From Streptomyces sp. CB01635 (GTDB lineage Bacteria > Actinomycetota > Actinomycetes > Streptomycetales > Streptomycetaceae): DNA of 64,000 nt. The stretch lies in the NCBI RefSeq assembly GCF_002803065.1, contig NZ_NNBL01000017.1, forward strand, positions 1 to 64,000. Reading direction: 5' to 3'. The stretch's first letter is position 1, and each line of letters begins with the position of its first letter. Both the position numbers and the translations under genes were made by a program. Shown one piece after another: positions 51,761 to 59,954 of this stretch. The notes under the pieces were generated by a model. That model had not been told where the DNA came from and did no database searches. It worked only from the letters and a program-made list of their open reading frames with translations.

Positions 51761-52868
51761 GGTGGCGGATGTTGCGGGAGCCGTTCCAGTCCGCGTGTGC
51801 AACGACACCGCAGGACCGGCATACGAAACGGCCCTGACTGGCCCGGTTCGCCTTGTCGATGTGCCCGCATTGTGCGCAGGTGCGGGAGGTGTACGCCGGA
51901 TCGACGTGCACCACCGGCACCCCCGCTCTGCGGGCCTTGTACGCGATGAAATCTGCGAGCTGGGCAAATGCCCAGGAGGAGTGGGTGGCCCGTTGGGGCT
52001 TGCGAAGCCGTACCCGCGCGCGGATGCCTGTGAGGACTTCCAGGGCGATTCCGCGTCCGGTGCGTTCTGCCTCGGCCACCACATGTTTCGCGATCTTGTG
52101 GTTGATGTCCCGCGCCCGCCGCGCCTCCTTACGACGCCGATTCTTCAGGCGCCGTTTGACGGACGGGGTGTTCTTACGCTGGAGTTTCGTACGCAGGGTG
52201 CGCTCGCGCAGACGCCCGCGATTCAGCCGGCGTCCGGCCATGATCTGACCGTCCGAGGTGGTCGCGATGTTCACGATCCCCAGATCGACCCCGAGAAACT
52301 CCGTGACGCCGGTGGTGAGTTCGGCCTCGGGAACCTCGCAGGTGGCGGTCAGGAACCACATACCGTCGCGGAACAGCAGATCGGACTCGCCCTTGCGGCA
52401 CAGAGCCAGGCGGGCCAAATGCTCGGGGGCGGCGGTGAACGCCACCTCTTTGATCCGACCGGACAGGGTCCAGATCGACACCGTGCGCTGCGTGTACTGC
52501 CAGGACAGCATTCGGTCGTCATAGGGCTGGGCGCCCTCCGGGCGGAAGGCGATCGGCTTTTCGGTGGCCCGCCGGTAGCGCTTGGAGGAGGGTTTACCGA
52601 GGTTTCCTGCCGTCAGGTTCGCCTTGAGCGTCGTGTACGCGTCGCAGGTCTTCTTGATGACGTGCTGGGCGGCCTGAGCTCCGAGCCTCCACCGGTCTTT
52701 GACGGCCGTGTAGGTGTGCTCGCGCAGGGCGAAGTTGCTTTTCACATCTCTTTCGAACGCCACGGACGACACCCAGGTCGCGGCCTCGTTGCAGGCACGC
52801 AGGGTCTCCTCAAGTGCCGCCGCCTGCACCGGCGTCGGCAGGAGTTTCACCTGCACGGTCAGCTTCAC
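51615..52868 (-). CDS. tnpB: TnpB, RNA-guided nuclease of an IS200/IS605-type element
   Basis: 417 residues from GTG 52868, which precedes the conserved KLTVQVKLLPTPVQ; upstream frame lacks a site. OrfB N-terminal helix-turn-helix region, RuvC motifs FLGVDLGIVNIATTSDG (first Asp), GIALEVLTGIRARV (Glu) and VVAHADWNGSRNI (last Asp), and a zinc ribbon TCAQCGH...FVCRSCG between the second and third. All catalytic residues are present. No TnpA is nearby, so it is a solitary tnpB. TnpB proteins cut DNA next to a short target motif using a guide from the element's right end. It separates the IclR gene from the Rieske operon. Confidence 0.93.
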   Translation of the reverse strand: MKLTVQVKLLPTPVQAAALEETLRACNEAATWVSSVAFERDVKSNFALREHTYTAVKDRWRLGAQAAQHVIKKTCDAYTTLKANLTAGNLGKPSSKRYRRATEKPIAFRPEGAQPYDDRMLSWQYTQRTVSIWTLSGRIKEVAFTAAPEHLARLALCRKGESDLLFRDGMWFLTATCEVPEAELTTGVTEFLGVDLGIVNIATTSDGQIMAGRRLNRGRLRERTLRTKLQRKNTPSVKRRLKNRRRKEARRARDINHKIAKHVVAEAERTGRGIALEVLTGIRARVRLRKPQRATHSSWAFAQLADFIAYKARRAGVPVVHVDPAYTSRTCAQCGHIDKANRASQGRFVCRSCGVVAHADWNGSRNIRHRAEELWRCGAQSTAPDPPPNTGRGTGRKRSTTASGARCASLGLSVPGG

Positions 52869-53061
52869 GACCGTGACGTTACCTGCCGCTCGACGTACCG
52901 GCATTCGAACAGGGCACATTCCTCACCGGGCACTCGGCCCGGTTTCTTGCGGGCGCTCCGCGCCCGTGCCGCGGCGATACGGAGCATCGCCGTTACCGGA
53001 TGCGATTCCTCCCGGGGGTGAACCCCTGGGTTCCTCGCAAGAGCACGCTGAAATTCCTTTC

Positions 53062-53078
53062 CTTCCGTACATCGGAAG
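53062..53078. promoter_or_regulatory. IclR-type operator dyad upstream of the Rieske operon
   Basis: CTTCCG (53062-53067), TACAT, CGGAAG (53073-53078): perfect 6-bp arms, 5-bp spacer, about 107 bp before the Rieske start. IclR-family sites commonly have a TTCCG-like half-site and this geometry. The IclR gene lies just across the TnpB insertion. Confidence 0.5.
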
Positions 53079-53184
53079 TGCCCTGGGCCGCAGAGGGCCG
53101 CGTCAGTCAACGTGAGGCAACCCGGTCGTCGCACCGGACCCCGGACGGGGTTCGGCCGGGCGAGAGACACACAAGGAGACACCG

Positions 53185-54252
53185 ATGCCCAGTTGGCCTG
53201 TGAACCAGTGGTACGTCGCCGCCTACAGTGAAGAGATCGGCGACGGCCTGCTCGGACGCACGATCTGCGGAGAGCCGCTCGTCTTCTACCGGACCGGCGA
53301 GGGCGAGGTCGTCGCGCTGGCCGACCGGTGCGTGCACCGCCGGTACCCGCTGTCGCTCAGCCACCTCAAGGACGACCAGATCGTCTGCGGCTACCACGGC
53401 TTCACCTACGACAAGACCGGCGCCTGCGTCGCCGCACCGGCCCAGAAGCGGATCCCGCGCACGGCCCGCGTCCCCGCCTGGACGGTCCGCGAGCAGGACT
53501 CGCTGGTGTGGGTCTGGATCGGTGACCAGGAGCTGGCCGACGAGGCGCTGATCCCGCGGGCGCCGTGGCTGGACTCGCCGGACTACACGGTCGTCCGCGG
53601 CATGGAGCCGCTCAAGGCGCGCTACAGCCTGCTGGTCGACAACCTGATGGACCTCTCCCACGAGACCTACCTCCACGGCGGCTACATCGGCACGCCGGAG
53701 GTCGCCGAGACGCCGATCACGACCGAGGTCGACGAGGACGCCAACGTCGTCTACGTGAGCCGCCACATGGACGACGCCGAGTGCCCGCCGTTCTACTCCA
53801 AGTCCACGGGCATCGATGGCCGGATCACCCGCTGGCAGGACGTCGAGTACCACGCGCCGTGCCTCTACCTGCTGCACAGCCGTATCGCCCCGGCCGGCGT
53901 CCTGCCGCCGGAGGAGGGCCCGGACGACAAGGCCTTCCACGTCGAGGTGACCTACGGGATCACCCCGTCGACCGAGCACGAGACCCTGGACTTCTGGATG
54001 GTCTCGCGTGACTTCGCGCTCGACGACGAGGAGGTCACCGCGTTCCTCGCGACCAACAACCACACGGTGGTCATGCAGGACGTCGTCGCGCTCGACCTGC
54101 TCGAAAAGGTCGTCGAGGGCGAGAAGGAGAACTACCAGGAGCTGTCGATCAACATCGACACCGGCGCCCTGGCCGCCCGCCGGATCCTCACCAAGCTGGT
54201 CGCCCAGGGCGAGGAGAGGACGGCCGCGGCGAAGGCGGTGACCGCGCCATGA
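53185..54252 (+). CDS. Rieske non-haem iron oxygenase, VanA-like
   Basis: 355 residues, AAGGAG before ATG. Rieske cluster ligands C49-V-H51 (DRCVHRRYPL) and C68-G-Y-H71 (VCGYHGFTYD). Mononuclear-iron site in VDNLMDLSHETYLHGG, with His159, His164 and a later acidic ligand. The length and NLMDLSHE signature match vanillate O-demethylase oxygenase subunits and related O-/N-demethylases. Catalyses O2-dependent demethylation or hydroxylation using electrons from the reductase two genes downstream. Its stop overlaps the next start (ATGA). Confidence 0.93.
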   Translation: MPSWPVNQWYVAAYSEEIGDGLLGRTICGEPLVFYRTGEGEVVALADRCVHRRYPLSLSHLKDDQIVCGYHGFTYDKTGACVAAPAQKRIPRTARVPAWTVREQDSLVWVWIGDQELADEALIPRAPWLDSPDYTVVRGMEPLKARYSLLVDNLMDLSHETYLHGGYIGTPEVAETPITTEVDEDANVVYVSRHMDDAECPPFYSKSTGIDGRITRWQDVEYHAPCLYLLHSRIAPAGVLPPEEGPDDKAFHVEVTYGITPSTEHETLDFWMVSRDFALDDEEVTAFLATNNHTVVMQDVVALDLLEKVVEGEKENYQELSINIDTGALAARRILTKLVAQGEERTAAAKAVTAP

Positions 54253-54509
54253 GCAGCCCCAACCAGGCCGCCCCCGTGCGCGCGGACCTGCCGGCGCCCA
54301 CCCAGATGCTCAAGGGGCGGACCGTCTACCGGGTGGTGTGGAAGCTCAACACCGACGTGCTCGTCGGCTACTGCTGGTGCGGCACCGCCCACGAGGACAC
54401 CGACCCCATCGCCCTGTGGGAGTGGCTCCTGGCGCACCCGGACACGCACGGCGGCGGCCGGACCGACTCCGCCGTACCCGACCCCGAGCCGGAGCTGGTG
54501 GACGCGTGA
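54249..54509 (+). CDS. 86-aa protein encoded between oxygenase and reductase
   Basis: 86 residues, overlapping the Rieske stop and the reductase start by 4 bp each, so all three are tightly coupled. A conserved-looking core TVYRVVWKLNTDVLVGYCWC and GTAHEDTDPIALWEWLLAHP, with a Cys-Trp-Cys pair and His, flanked by Pro/Ala-rich ends. I do not recognise the family. Its position suggests an accessory subunit, assembly factor or small electron-transfer partner for the oxygenase, which is inference. Confidence 0.75.
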   Translation: MSSPNQAAPVRADLPAPTQMLKGRTVYRVVWKLNTDVLVGYCWCGTAHEDTDPIALWEWLLAHPDTHGGGRTDSAVPDPEPELVDA

Positions 54510-55465
54510 ACACTGAGATCGAGCTGGAGCTGGTCGTCGCGGCCGCCACGGAGCCGGCCGCGGACGTCCGGCTACTCGAACTGCGCAGCCCCGACGGGGC
54601 CGAGCTGCCTGCCTGGTCCGCCGGGGCCCACATCGACCTGCTGCTCGACGACGGGCTGGTGCGGCAGTACTCGCTGTGCGGCGATCCGGACGACCGCAGC
54701 AGCTGGCAGGTCGCCGTGCTGCGCGAGCCGGAAAGCCGCGGCGGTTCGGCGCACGTCCACGACAAGCTCGGCGTGGGCGATCCGATCAAGGCACGCGGTC
54801 CGCGCAACAACTTCGAGCTGGAGCCGGCGGCGGCATACGTCTTCGTGGCGGGCGGCATCGGCATCACGCCGATCCTCCCGATGCTCGCCTCGGCCGACGC
54901 AGCCGGTGCCGACTGGCGGCTCTACTACGGTGGCCGCACCCGGGGCTCGATGGCCTTCGTGGACGACGTTGTGGCGCGCCACGGCGACCGCGTCGTCGTC
55001 CGCCCGCAGGACGAGACCGGACTCCTCGACCTGGCCGGGATCGTCGCAGGCCGTCCGGACGGCGCGCCGATCTACTGCTGCGGGCCGGCGCCGCTCCTCG
55101 ACGCCCTGGAGTGCGTGTGCACGCCCCTGCCGTCCGGCACGCTGCGCACCGAACGGTTCACGGCGCTCGAGGCCGACTCGGACGCCGTCTTTGAGGGTTT
55201 CGAGGTCGAGCTGACCGACTCCGGACAGGTTCTACAGGTGCCTGCCGACAAAACGATCCTCGACGTGATGGAGGAGGCCGGCATCGAGGTCCTCTCCTCC
55301 TGCCGGGAAGGCACCTGCGGCACCTGCGAGACCGGCGTCCTGTCGGGCACGATCGACCACCGCGACGTCCTGCTGACGCCCGACGAGCGAGCGGCCAACG
55401 ATGTGATGTTCGTCTGCGTCTCCCGGGCCGCCCCCGGCTGCTCGAGGCTGGCCCTCGAACGCTGA
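54506..55465 (+). CDS. FAD/2Fe-2S oxidoreductase, VanB-like
   Basis: 319 residues from GTG 54506. A flavin domain (AHIDLLLDDGLVRQYSLCGD, the RxYS motif), an NAD domain (AAYVFVAGGIGITPILPMLA, IYCCGPAPLLDAL) and a C-terminal plant-type ferredoxin with C266-x4-C271-x2-C274-x29-C304 (SSCREGTCGTCETG ... FVCVSRA). This is the phthalate dioxygenase reductase architecture that feeds electrons from NAD(P)H to the Rieske oxygenase. Completes a VanAB-like system. Confidence 0.94.
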   Translation: MNTEIELELVVAAATEPAADVRLLELRSPDGAELPAWSAGAHIDLLLDDGLVRQYSLCGDPDDRSSWQVAVLREPESRGGSAHVHDKLGVGDPIKARGPRNNFELEPAAAYVFVAGGIGITPILPMLASADAAGADWRLYYGGRTRGSMAFVDDVVARHGDRVVVRPQDETGLLDLAGIVAGRPDGAPIYCCGPAPLLDALECVCTPLPSGTLRTERFTALEADSDAVFEGFEVELTDSGQVLQVPADKTILDVMEEAGIEVLSSCREGTCGTCETGVLSGTIDHRDVLLTPDERAANDVMFVCVSRAAPGCSRLALER

Positions 55466-55611
55466 CGGCGGTCACCGCAGCCACGGAACGACGAAGGTCC
55501 CGCCGGATTCCGGCCGGGACCTTCCGCCACGCGCAGCGAGGAGCAGGCCACCCGCTGAACCCGCCCCGGAAGCCGCCCTTGCCGCGTTCATCAACCTGCG
55601 CGTCCTGCATC

Positions 55612-56297
55612 CCGTACGGCTGGCGGCCGAGGGCGCACACGTCTTCATCACCGGACGGCGCAAGACCGAACTCGATGTGGCCGTCGAAGCGATCGGTTCA
55701 GCGGCGGCCACCGCGGTGGTCGGCGACATCTCGGACCTGGCCGACCTGGACCACGTCTACGAGGCGGTCCGCAACCGGGGCCAGGGCCTGGACGTGCTGT
55801 TCGTGAACGCCTCCGTCGCCGAGTTCGCGACACTTGAGCAGGTCACCGAAGAGCACTTCGACACCCACTTCCGAATCAACGTCCGGGGCACACTGTTCAC
55901 CGTTCAGAAGGCACTGCCTCTGCTCAACGACGGCGCCTCGGTGATCTTGAACGGCTCCACCAACGTGGATTCCGGCAATGAGACGATGGGCGTGTACTCG
56001 GCGACCAAGGGAGCCACCCGTTCGTTCGCCCGGACCTGGGCCAACGAACTCAAGGGACGCGGCATCCGGGTCAACGCCGTCACTCCGGGCCCGATCGACA
56101 CCCCTGGGCTGTCGGGGCTCGCCCCGGACGAGGAGCAGGCCGCCGCCTTCAGGCAGCAACTGGCGGCGCAGGTGCCGCTGGGCCGGATCGGGCGGCCGGA
56201 GGAGGTCGCTGCCGCGGTGGCGTTCCTCGCCTCTGAGCAGAGCAGCTTCATCACCGGCTCGAGCCTGTACGTCGACGGCGGCCTCAACCAGATCTGA
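55612..56297 (+). pseudogene. 5'-truncated SDR oxidoreductase
   Basis: The first beta strand and TGxxxGxG cofactor motif are missing. Sequence begins in RLAAEGAHVFITGRRKTELD, then VLFVNASVAEFAT (NNAG-equivalent changed to VNAS, normal for this subgroup), VILNGSTNVDSG, GVYSATKGATRSFARTWANE (Tyr-x3-Lys), and FITGSSLYVDGGLNQI at the end. A GTG at 55677 could start translation of 206 residues, but without the cofactor motif. The C-terminal three quarters are undamaged, so truncation may be recent. Confidence 0.78.
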
Positions 56298-56796
56298 GTC
56301 TTATGCCGCACATCCGGCGAGGACGGCGGCGCCAAACCGACCTGGCTCGAGCCTGCGTCGAGCATCCATGGCCTGGCGCCGGGCAGGGGCGGAGCGCTGC
56401 CCTCGCGGATGAGTGACTTCGACAGCTTGGCACCGGCGCCGGTGAGCACCAGTCAACACCCGAGGGCGCGGGACCAACGCTCCTGGATCACAGCCAGCTT
56501 CTGCTCAAGTTCCGCATCCATCATCCGGTTCGTGAGGGTCGAACAAGCAGCAGCCCGTCTCGCGTGCCGTGAGGCCGACGGTCCGTAGCCACGAGGACGG
56601 GGCGGAGCGCAGGGAGAGGTCGACCAGCATCTGCGTGCGGGCGGCGCCAATGAGGGCGTCGTCGCTGTCTGCGAGGCGATCCTCGGGCGTGCTGGGGCAG
56701 GTGGGGTGGTGCTGCCGGCGACTGGTAGCGGGTGCTGGATCGGGTGCTCGTCCGATGCGGACGGGTAACCCTGGGCAAGATCGCTGGCTGGCGCCC
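56298..56796. other. Intergenic region with possible gene stump
   Basis: The minus strand reads DALIGAARTQMLVDLSLRSA and LRTVGLTARETGCCLFDPHE before a stop near 56505, and MDAELEQKLAVIQERWSRAL in another frame. Coding character is suggestive but no family is recognised. Confidence 0.3.
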
Positions 56797-57771
56797 TCAC
56801 ACCTTCTCGAAGACCATGCGAACGACGGTGAAGCGGCCCTCGCGCAGGAACCTGAGCGCGGTCTTCTGCTCCCTGATGATGTCTGACACCGCGCTTTCGC
56901 CGATGAGTTCCGCTCCGCGTACGTGGTTGGCCTCTGCCCTTTCCAACCAGCTGCGTACCGTGGCGACGCCGTCGTCAGGGTCGCTGCGCGCCTCCACGAT
57001 GCTGAACAAGCCACGGCTGGCTTCGATCAGTTCGTCCAAGGTCGGAAGAAAGCACTCGGGATACACCTTTCGCGACGCGTGAAGGCCCTCGCGTACGTTC
57101 TTGATGCCGCCGAGGATGTCCTTGAGGCCGAGGCGTTCACGGACGCCACTCCGATGCGGGTCCAGTTGCTGGGGAGGCAGGACCAGGGAGGCGAGCCATC
57201 CGCGCTCATTCCAGGCGTTGACCTGTACGGAAAGGCGTCCGGCCGGCCGCAGCCAGGAATGGCAGTGCTGGAAAAACTCCCGGTATCGGGCGACGCGCTT
57301 CGCTCGCCACATAGTGTTTCCCGCGCAGTGCTCCATTACCTCGATCGCGATGATGGCGTCGTAAGGTCTGTCCGGTTCGTGATCGAACCAGTTCTCGGCC
57401 CGGACCTCGCAGCCCGGCCAGTGCTGGTCACGGGCCCAGGCGGCCTGGCCGGGACTCATCGTGATCCCTACGGCGTGCTTGACATGATGATTCTTCACCA
57501 GTCGGTGCAGGAGACTGCCGTATCCGCAGCCGATGTCGAGCACATGGTCCGCGCCGTCGGTGTGCGCTGCCTCGGCGTGGTAGTCGAGCTTTCGGATCTG
57601 AGCCGAGTCTAGTGTGTCGCCCTCCTCCCACATGCCGTAGGAAAAGACGAGCTCGGGGCCCAGCGTCAGCCGGTAGAAGTCACCCAAGAAATCGTATTGA
57701 TGAAGAATCGCCTTCGACGATGTCCCCTTGTAGGCCGACCTCTTCTTCGATTCGTGTCCCACAGTGCCCAC
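56797..57771 (-). CDS. Cyclopropane-fatty-acid-synthase-like SAM methyltransferase
   Basis: 324 residues. HQYDFLGDFYRLTLGPELVF and SYGMWEE (substrate-binding YD...FY..LG...YS), SAM motif I HVLDIGCGYGSLLHRL, GITMSPGQAAWARD, and AIIAIEVMEHCAG (the acidic residue and Glu-His region that coordinates bicarbonate in CFA synthases). The C-terminal part ends LREGRFTVVRMVFEKV. It lacks the N-terminal domain of E. coli Cfa, like mycobacterial CmaA and natural-product C-methyltransferases. May cyclopropanate or methylate a lipid or polyketide. Standalone gene. Confidence 0.88.
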   Translation of the reverse strand: MGTVGHESKKRSAYKGTSSKAILHQYDFLGDFYRLTLGPELVFSYGMWEEGDTLDSAQIRKLDYHAEAAHTDGADHVLDIGCGYGSLLHRLVKNHHVKHAVGITMSPGQAAWARDQHWPGCEVRAENWFDHEPDRPYDAIIAIEVMEHCAGNTMWRAKRVARYREFFQHCHSWLRPAGRLSVQVNAWNERGWLASLVLPPQQLDPHRSGVRERLGLKDILGGIKNVREGLHASRKVYPECFLPTLDELIEASRGLFSIVEARSDPDDGVATVRSWLERAEANHVRGAELIGESAVSDIIREQKTALRFLREGRFTVVRMVFEKV

Positions 57772-57959
57772 CAGTTCATTTCGGCGACGAAGGCCAGTCG
57801 GCCAGCCCAGACCATGGCTCCAGATAACTCCGTTCGAGGGCAGAACCTTCGGCTACACACCGGCCACGGTCTGCAGCCCGCTCGATCGGCGGCGGACCTG
57901 CCCCTGAGCGAGGGTTCGCCGCTCGGCTCTTCCGTCCACGCCGTGCAACCTGGCACACC

Positions 57960-58275
57960 CTGAGGTCCCAAGTCGTCCGGCTCGAGGACGGCGAAGACGG
58001 TCTGTCAGCGCGGACCATCAAGCGCCGGCTCGCGAGCATCTCCGGGCAGTTCGGCTACCTGATGACCCGCGACGCCCTCGCCATCGACCGCAACCCGGTG
58101 CCAACGGGACTGGCCAACCGCCGCCGCAGCGCCACCCGCGGGACACCTCCGTTGCGCACACCCCTCACCCTCCCGCGCGTCCTCGGATCGAACGAGGTCG
58201 AGGCAGCCCTCAGCGCGCTGAACACCGCACGGACAGGGCGATGATCCCGGCGATGCTGCCGGGCGGACTGCGTCG
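57960..58275 (+). pseudogene. Tyrosine recombinase N-terminal fragment
   Basis: Reads VVRLEDGEDGLSARTIKRRL, ASISGQFGYLMTRDALAIDR, NPVPTGLANRR and PLRTPLTLPRVLGSNEVEAA, then after a frameshift AMIPAMLPGGLRRC. This is the core-binding domain plus the first strand of the catalytic domain of a streptomycete XerC-like integrase. The catalytic Arg-His-Arg-Tyr region is missing: it runs into an integrase fragment on the opposite strand. Confidence 0.75.
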
Positions 58276-58430
58276 CTGCTGGGCAGGGCGAACGTCTTCC
58301 CAGGCATCGATGAGCTCACCGACGGCGGGGTCGACCGGCTTGGAGAACGCTGCCGTCGTCTTGTTCTTCCACCTGGACGCCATGAACCACGCCCGCTCCA
58401 CGGTGTGTGGGTCGACGGATACGGCGGCGC
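58272..58430 (-). pseudogene. Second integrase fragment, opposite orientation
   Basis: Minus strand reads HTVERAWFMASRWKNKTTAA then FSKPVDPAVGELIDAWEDVR PAQQ, typical of the central region of large streptomycete site-specific integrases. It meets the plus-strand integrase fragment at about 58272. Both ends are lost. Confidence 0.5.
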
Positions 58431-58840
58431 CCGGGACGACGAGGTCGCCAAGCAGGTACGTAACCACCGAGATGCTCAAACGCCCCGACATCGCGAGGGA
58501 GACGATGCAGGACGACACCGCCCGCTTCCTGGTCAACCGGGCCCAGTTCGGCAACTAGTCGGCCAGCCGGGTTCGCGCACGCAACCGTACCGCTAGCCCT
58601 CGCCTCGCCAGCACCTGGCGGTGACCTAAGCGAAGCGACTACGCGGGGCCCGGCACGCGCTCACGATGGTTGAGTTGAGTGCCTCGCCTTTCGCCGACGA
58701 GAAAGTCGGCCCGTAAGTCTGTGCCGCAAGCGGCCCCCGCCCTGGACTTAAGGTGCTGGCGAACGGCCTCGTCCACAACCTCCCGGTCAAGGGCTCGTTG
58801 AGCTCTCCGAACGTCCAGCCCGTGATCGGAAGGTGTCATC
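58431..58840. other. Intergenic region upstream of the ADF/cofilin-like gene
   Basis: Should contain the promoter of the gene at 58841. A short plus-strand frame (EMLKRPDIARETMQDDTARF) and minus-strand frame (DEAVRQHLKSRAGA) look like debris. No clear hairpin or RNA. Confidence 0.35.
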
Positions 58841-59245
58841 GTGACCAGTGCTATCTCAGTGGAAGACCGCTGCATCGACGCCTTCAACGAGCTCAAAACC
58901 AGCCGGCACATCACCACCGTGCTGTACCGGCTCAACGACAAGCTGGACACCCTCATCCTGGACTTCGAGGGGAATCTGACCCACGACGAGCTCCTCAAGG
59001 CTCTGCCGTCCGATCCACGCCTCGTGGCCTATGAGCTGTGCTTCGCCGACCGGGACGGCCGTCGCAGAGAGGCCATTGTCCTGATCTCCTGGTCGCCCCA
59101 AAGCGTCAGTCCCGAGCAGGGGGCAGCGCACACCGCGGTGTACGTCGCCCTCAGAAATCAGCTTGATGGCGTCGACCTCTTCGTCGAGGCCATGAGCCAG
59201 ACCGACCTGGAGTACAACCGGCTCGTACGCGCCGCCCGGACGTAG
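58841..59245 (+). CDS. ADF/cofilin-like (actin-depolymerising factor homology) domain protein
   Basis: 134 residues from GTG with GGAAGG upstream. The whole protein can be laid along an ADF-H domain: SVEDRCIDAFNELKTSRHIT, VLYRLNDKLDTLIL, THDELLKALPSDPRLVAYEL, then GRRREAIVLISWSPQS and LRNQLDGVDLFVEAMSQTDL with EYNRLVRAA. Compared with yeast cofilin as I recall it, AFN-(D/E)-LK, LND, LP, YxxYxF/YEL, (T/S)WSP and ALxGV line up in order at similar spacing. The actin-binding KM-x-YASSK helix is shortened and lacks the Lys-Met pair (HTAVYVALRNQL). ADF-H proteins are overwhelmingly eukaryotic; a bacterial role is unknown. No membrane or signal segment. It is a single gene among pseudogenes, yet its frame is intact. 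Confidence 0.75.
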   Translation: MTSAISVEDRCIDAFNELKTSRHITTVLYRLNDKLDTLILDFEGNLTHDELLKALPSDPRLVAYELCFADRDGRRREAIVLISWSPQSVSPEQGAAHTAVYVALRNQLDGVDLFVEAMSQTDLEYNRLVRAART

Positions 59246-59268
59246 CCCGGCTCTAGGAGGCTCAACTT

Positions 59269-59355
59269 GTGCCTGGTGAGCCGATCTTCGCGGCGCTGGC
59301 TGTCCGCTGGAGCGAGGAGCTGCGTGTCGCCCCGGGACAGGCGGACCGGGAATGA
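59269..59355 (+). pseudogene. Short start of a lost gene
   Basis: GTG at 59269 has a perfect AGGAGG site and opens a 28-codon frame (PGEPIFAALAVRWSEELRVA, then PGQADRE-stop). The EPIF.ALV..W start is common in small streptomycete proteins; the remainder is missing. Could be a real micro-ORF downstream of the ADF-like gene. Confidence 0.35.
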
Positions 59356-59639
59356 GACAAGCTGGCAGGCAGCTGCTCGAGGTCTTTTGACATAGACCAG
59401 CGCGGCGCGGCGGCCTCCGTCCCCGTCTCCGCACCCGCTTTACCGGCCGGCAGCCTCGACGACCTGCCCGGACTAACGAGGCTGCTGGTCAGGCCGGTCG
59501 CGAGACCGCTGCTGATGTGCGGGGGCACGCTGTGTGATTGCTCTTGTCCGGCCCCGCCATTGCCCACGACGATTACAGCGGGGTCGGCCGTTGGGACCCC
59601 ACTCAGTTCACGCCGCCCGATCACCTCATCACGGTCCCG

Positions 59640-59948
59640 GCCACAGCCGGCTTCCTCACGAACGCGTATGCAGCTGTTGTGGATGCGACGGGAGACGTGC
59701 ATATGTGAGATGCCGAACTTCTCCGCAATCCGGCTCTGCGTCATGTCCTCGAAGAACCGCATGTGCAGGATGGAGCGCTCACGCTCCGGAAGTTGCTCCA
59801 TTCCGGTCCTGGCCGCTTCGCGGTCGATGACGATGTCGTAGGCGCCACGGGTGTGCCGAGCGCGTGGACGAGGCTGTACTCATCGTCGCCGGAGGGGATA
59901 AGTCCCGCGTCGAGGGACAGGCGCTGAAGCCGTCGATCGCCTTGAGGC
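59640..59948 (-). pseudogene. SigB/F-type sigma factor 3' fragment, inverted
   Basis: Minus strand across two frames: KAIDGFSA, SLDAGLIPSGDDEYSLVHAL, DIVIDREAARTGMEQLPERE, RSILHMRFFEDMTQSRIAEK and FGISHMHVSRRIHNSC. This is region 3-4 of a stress/sporulation-type sigma-70 factor, including the region 4.2 helix-turn-helix. It lacks regions 1-2 and begins exactly where the plus-strand copy begins, forming an inverted pair. Confidence 0.8.
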
Positions 59949-59954
59949 CCGTCG

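Noticed and set aside
51762..53021. Long plus-strand frame opposite tnpB
   Set aside because: Composition is that of antisense translation; the TnpB motifs on the minus strand are unmistakable.
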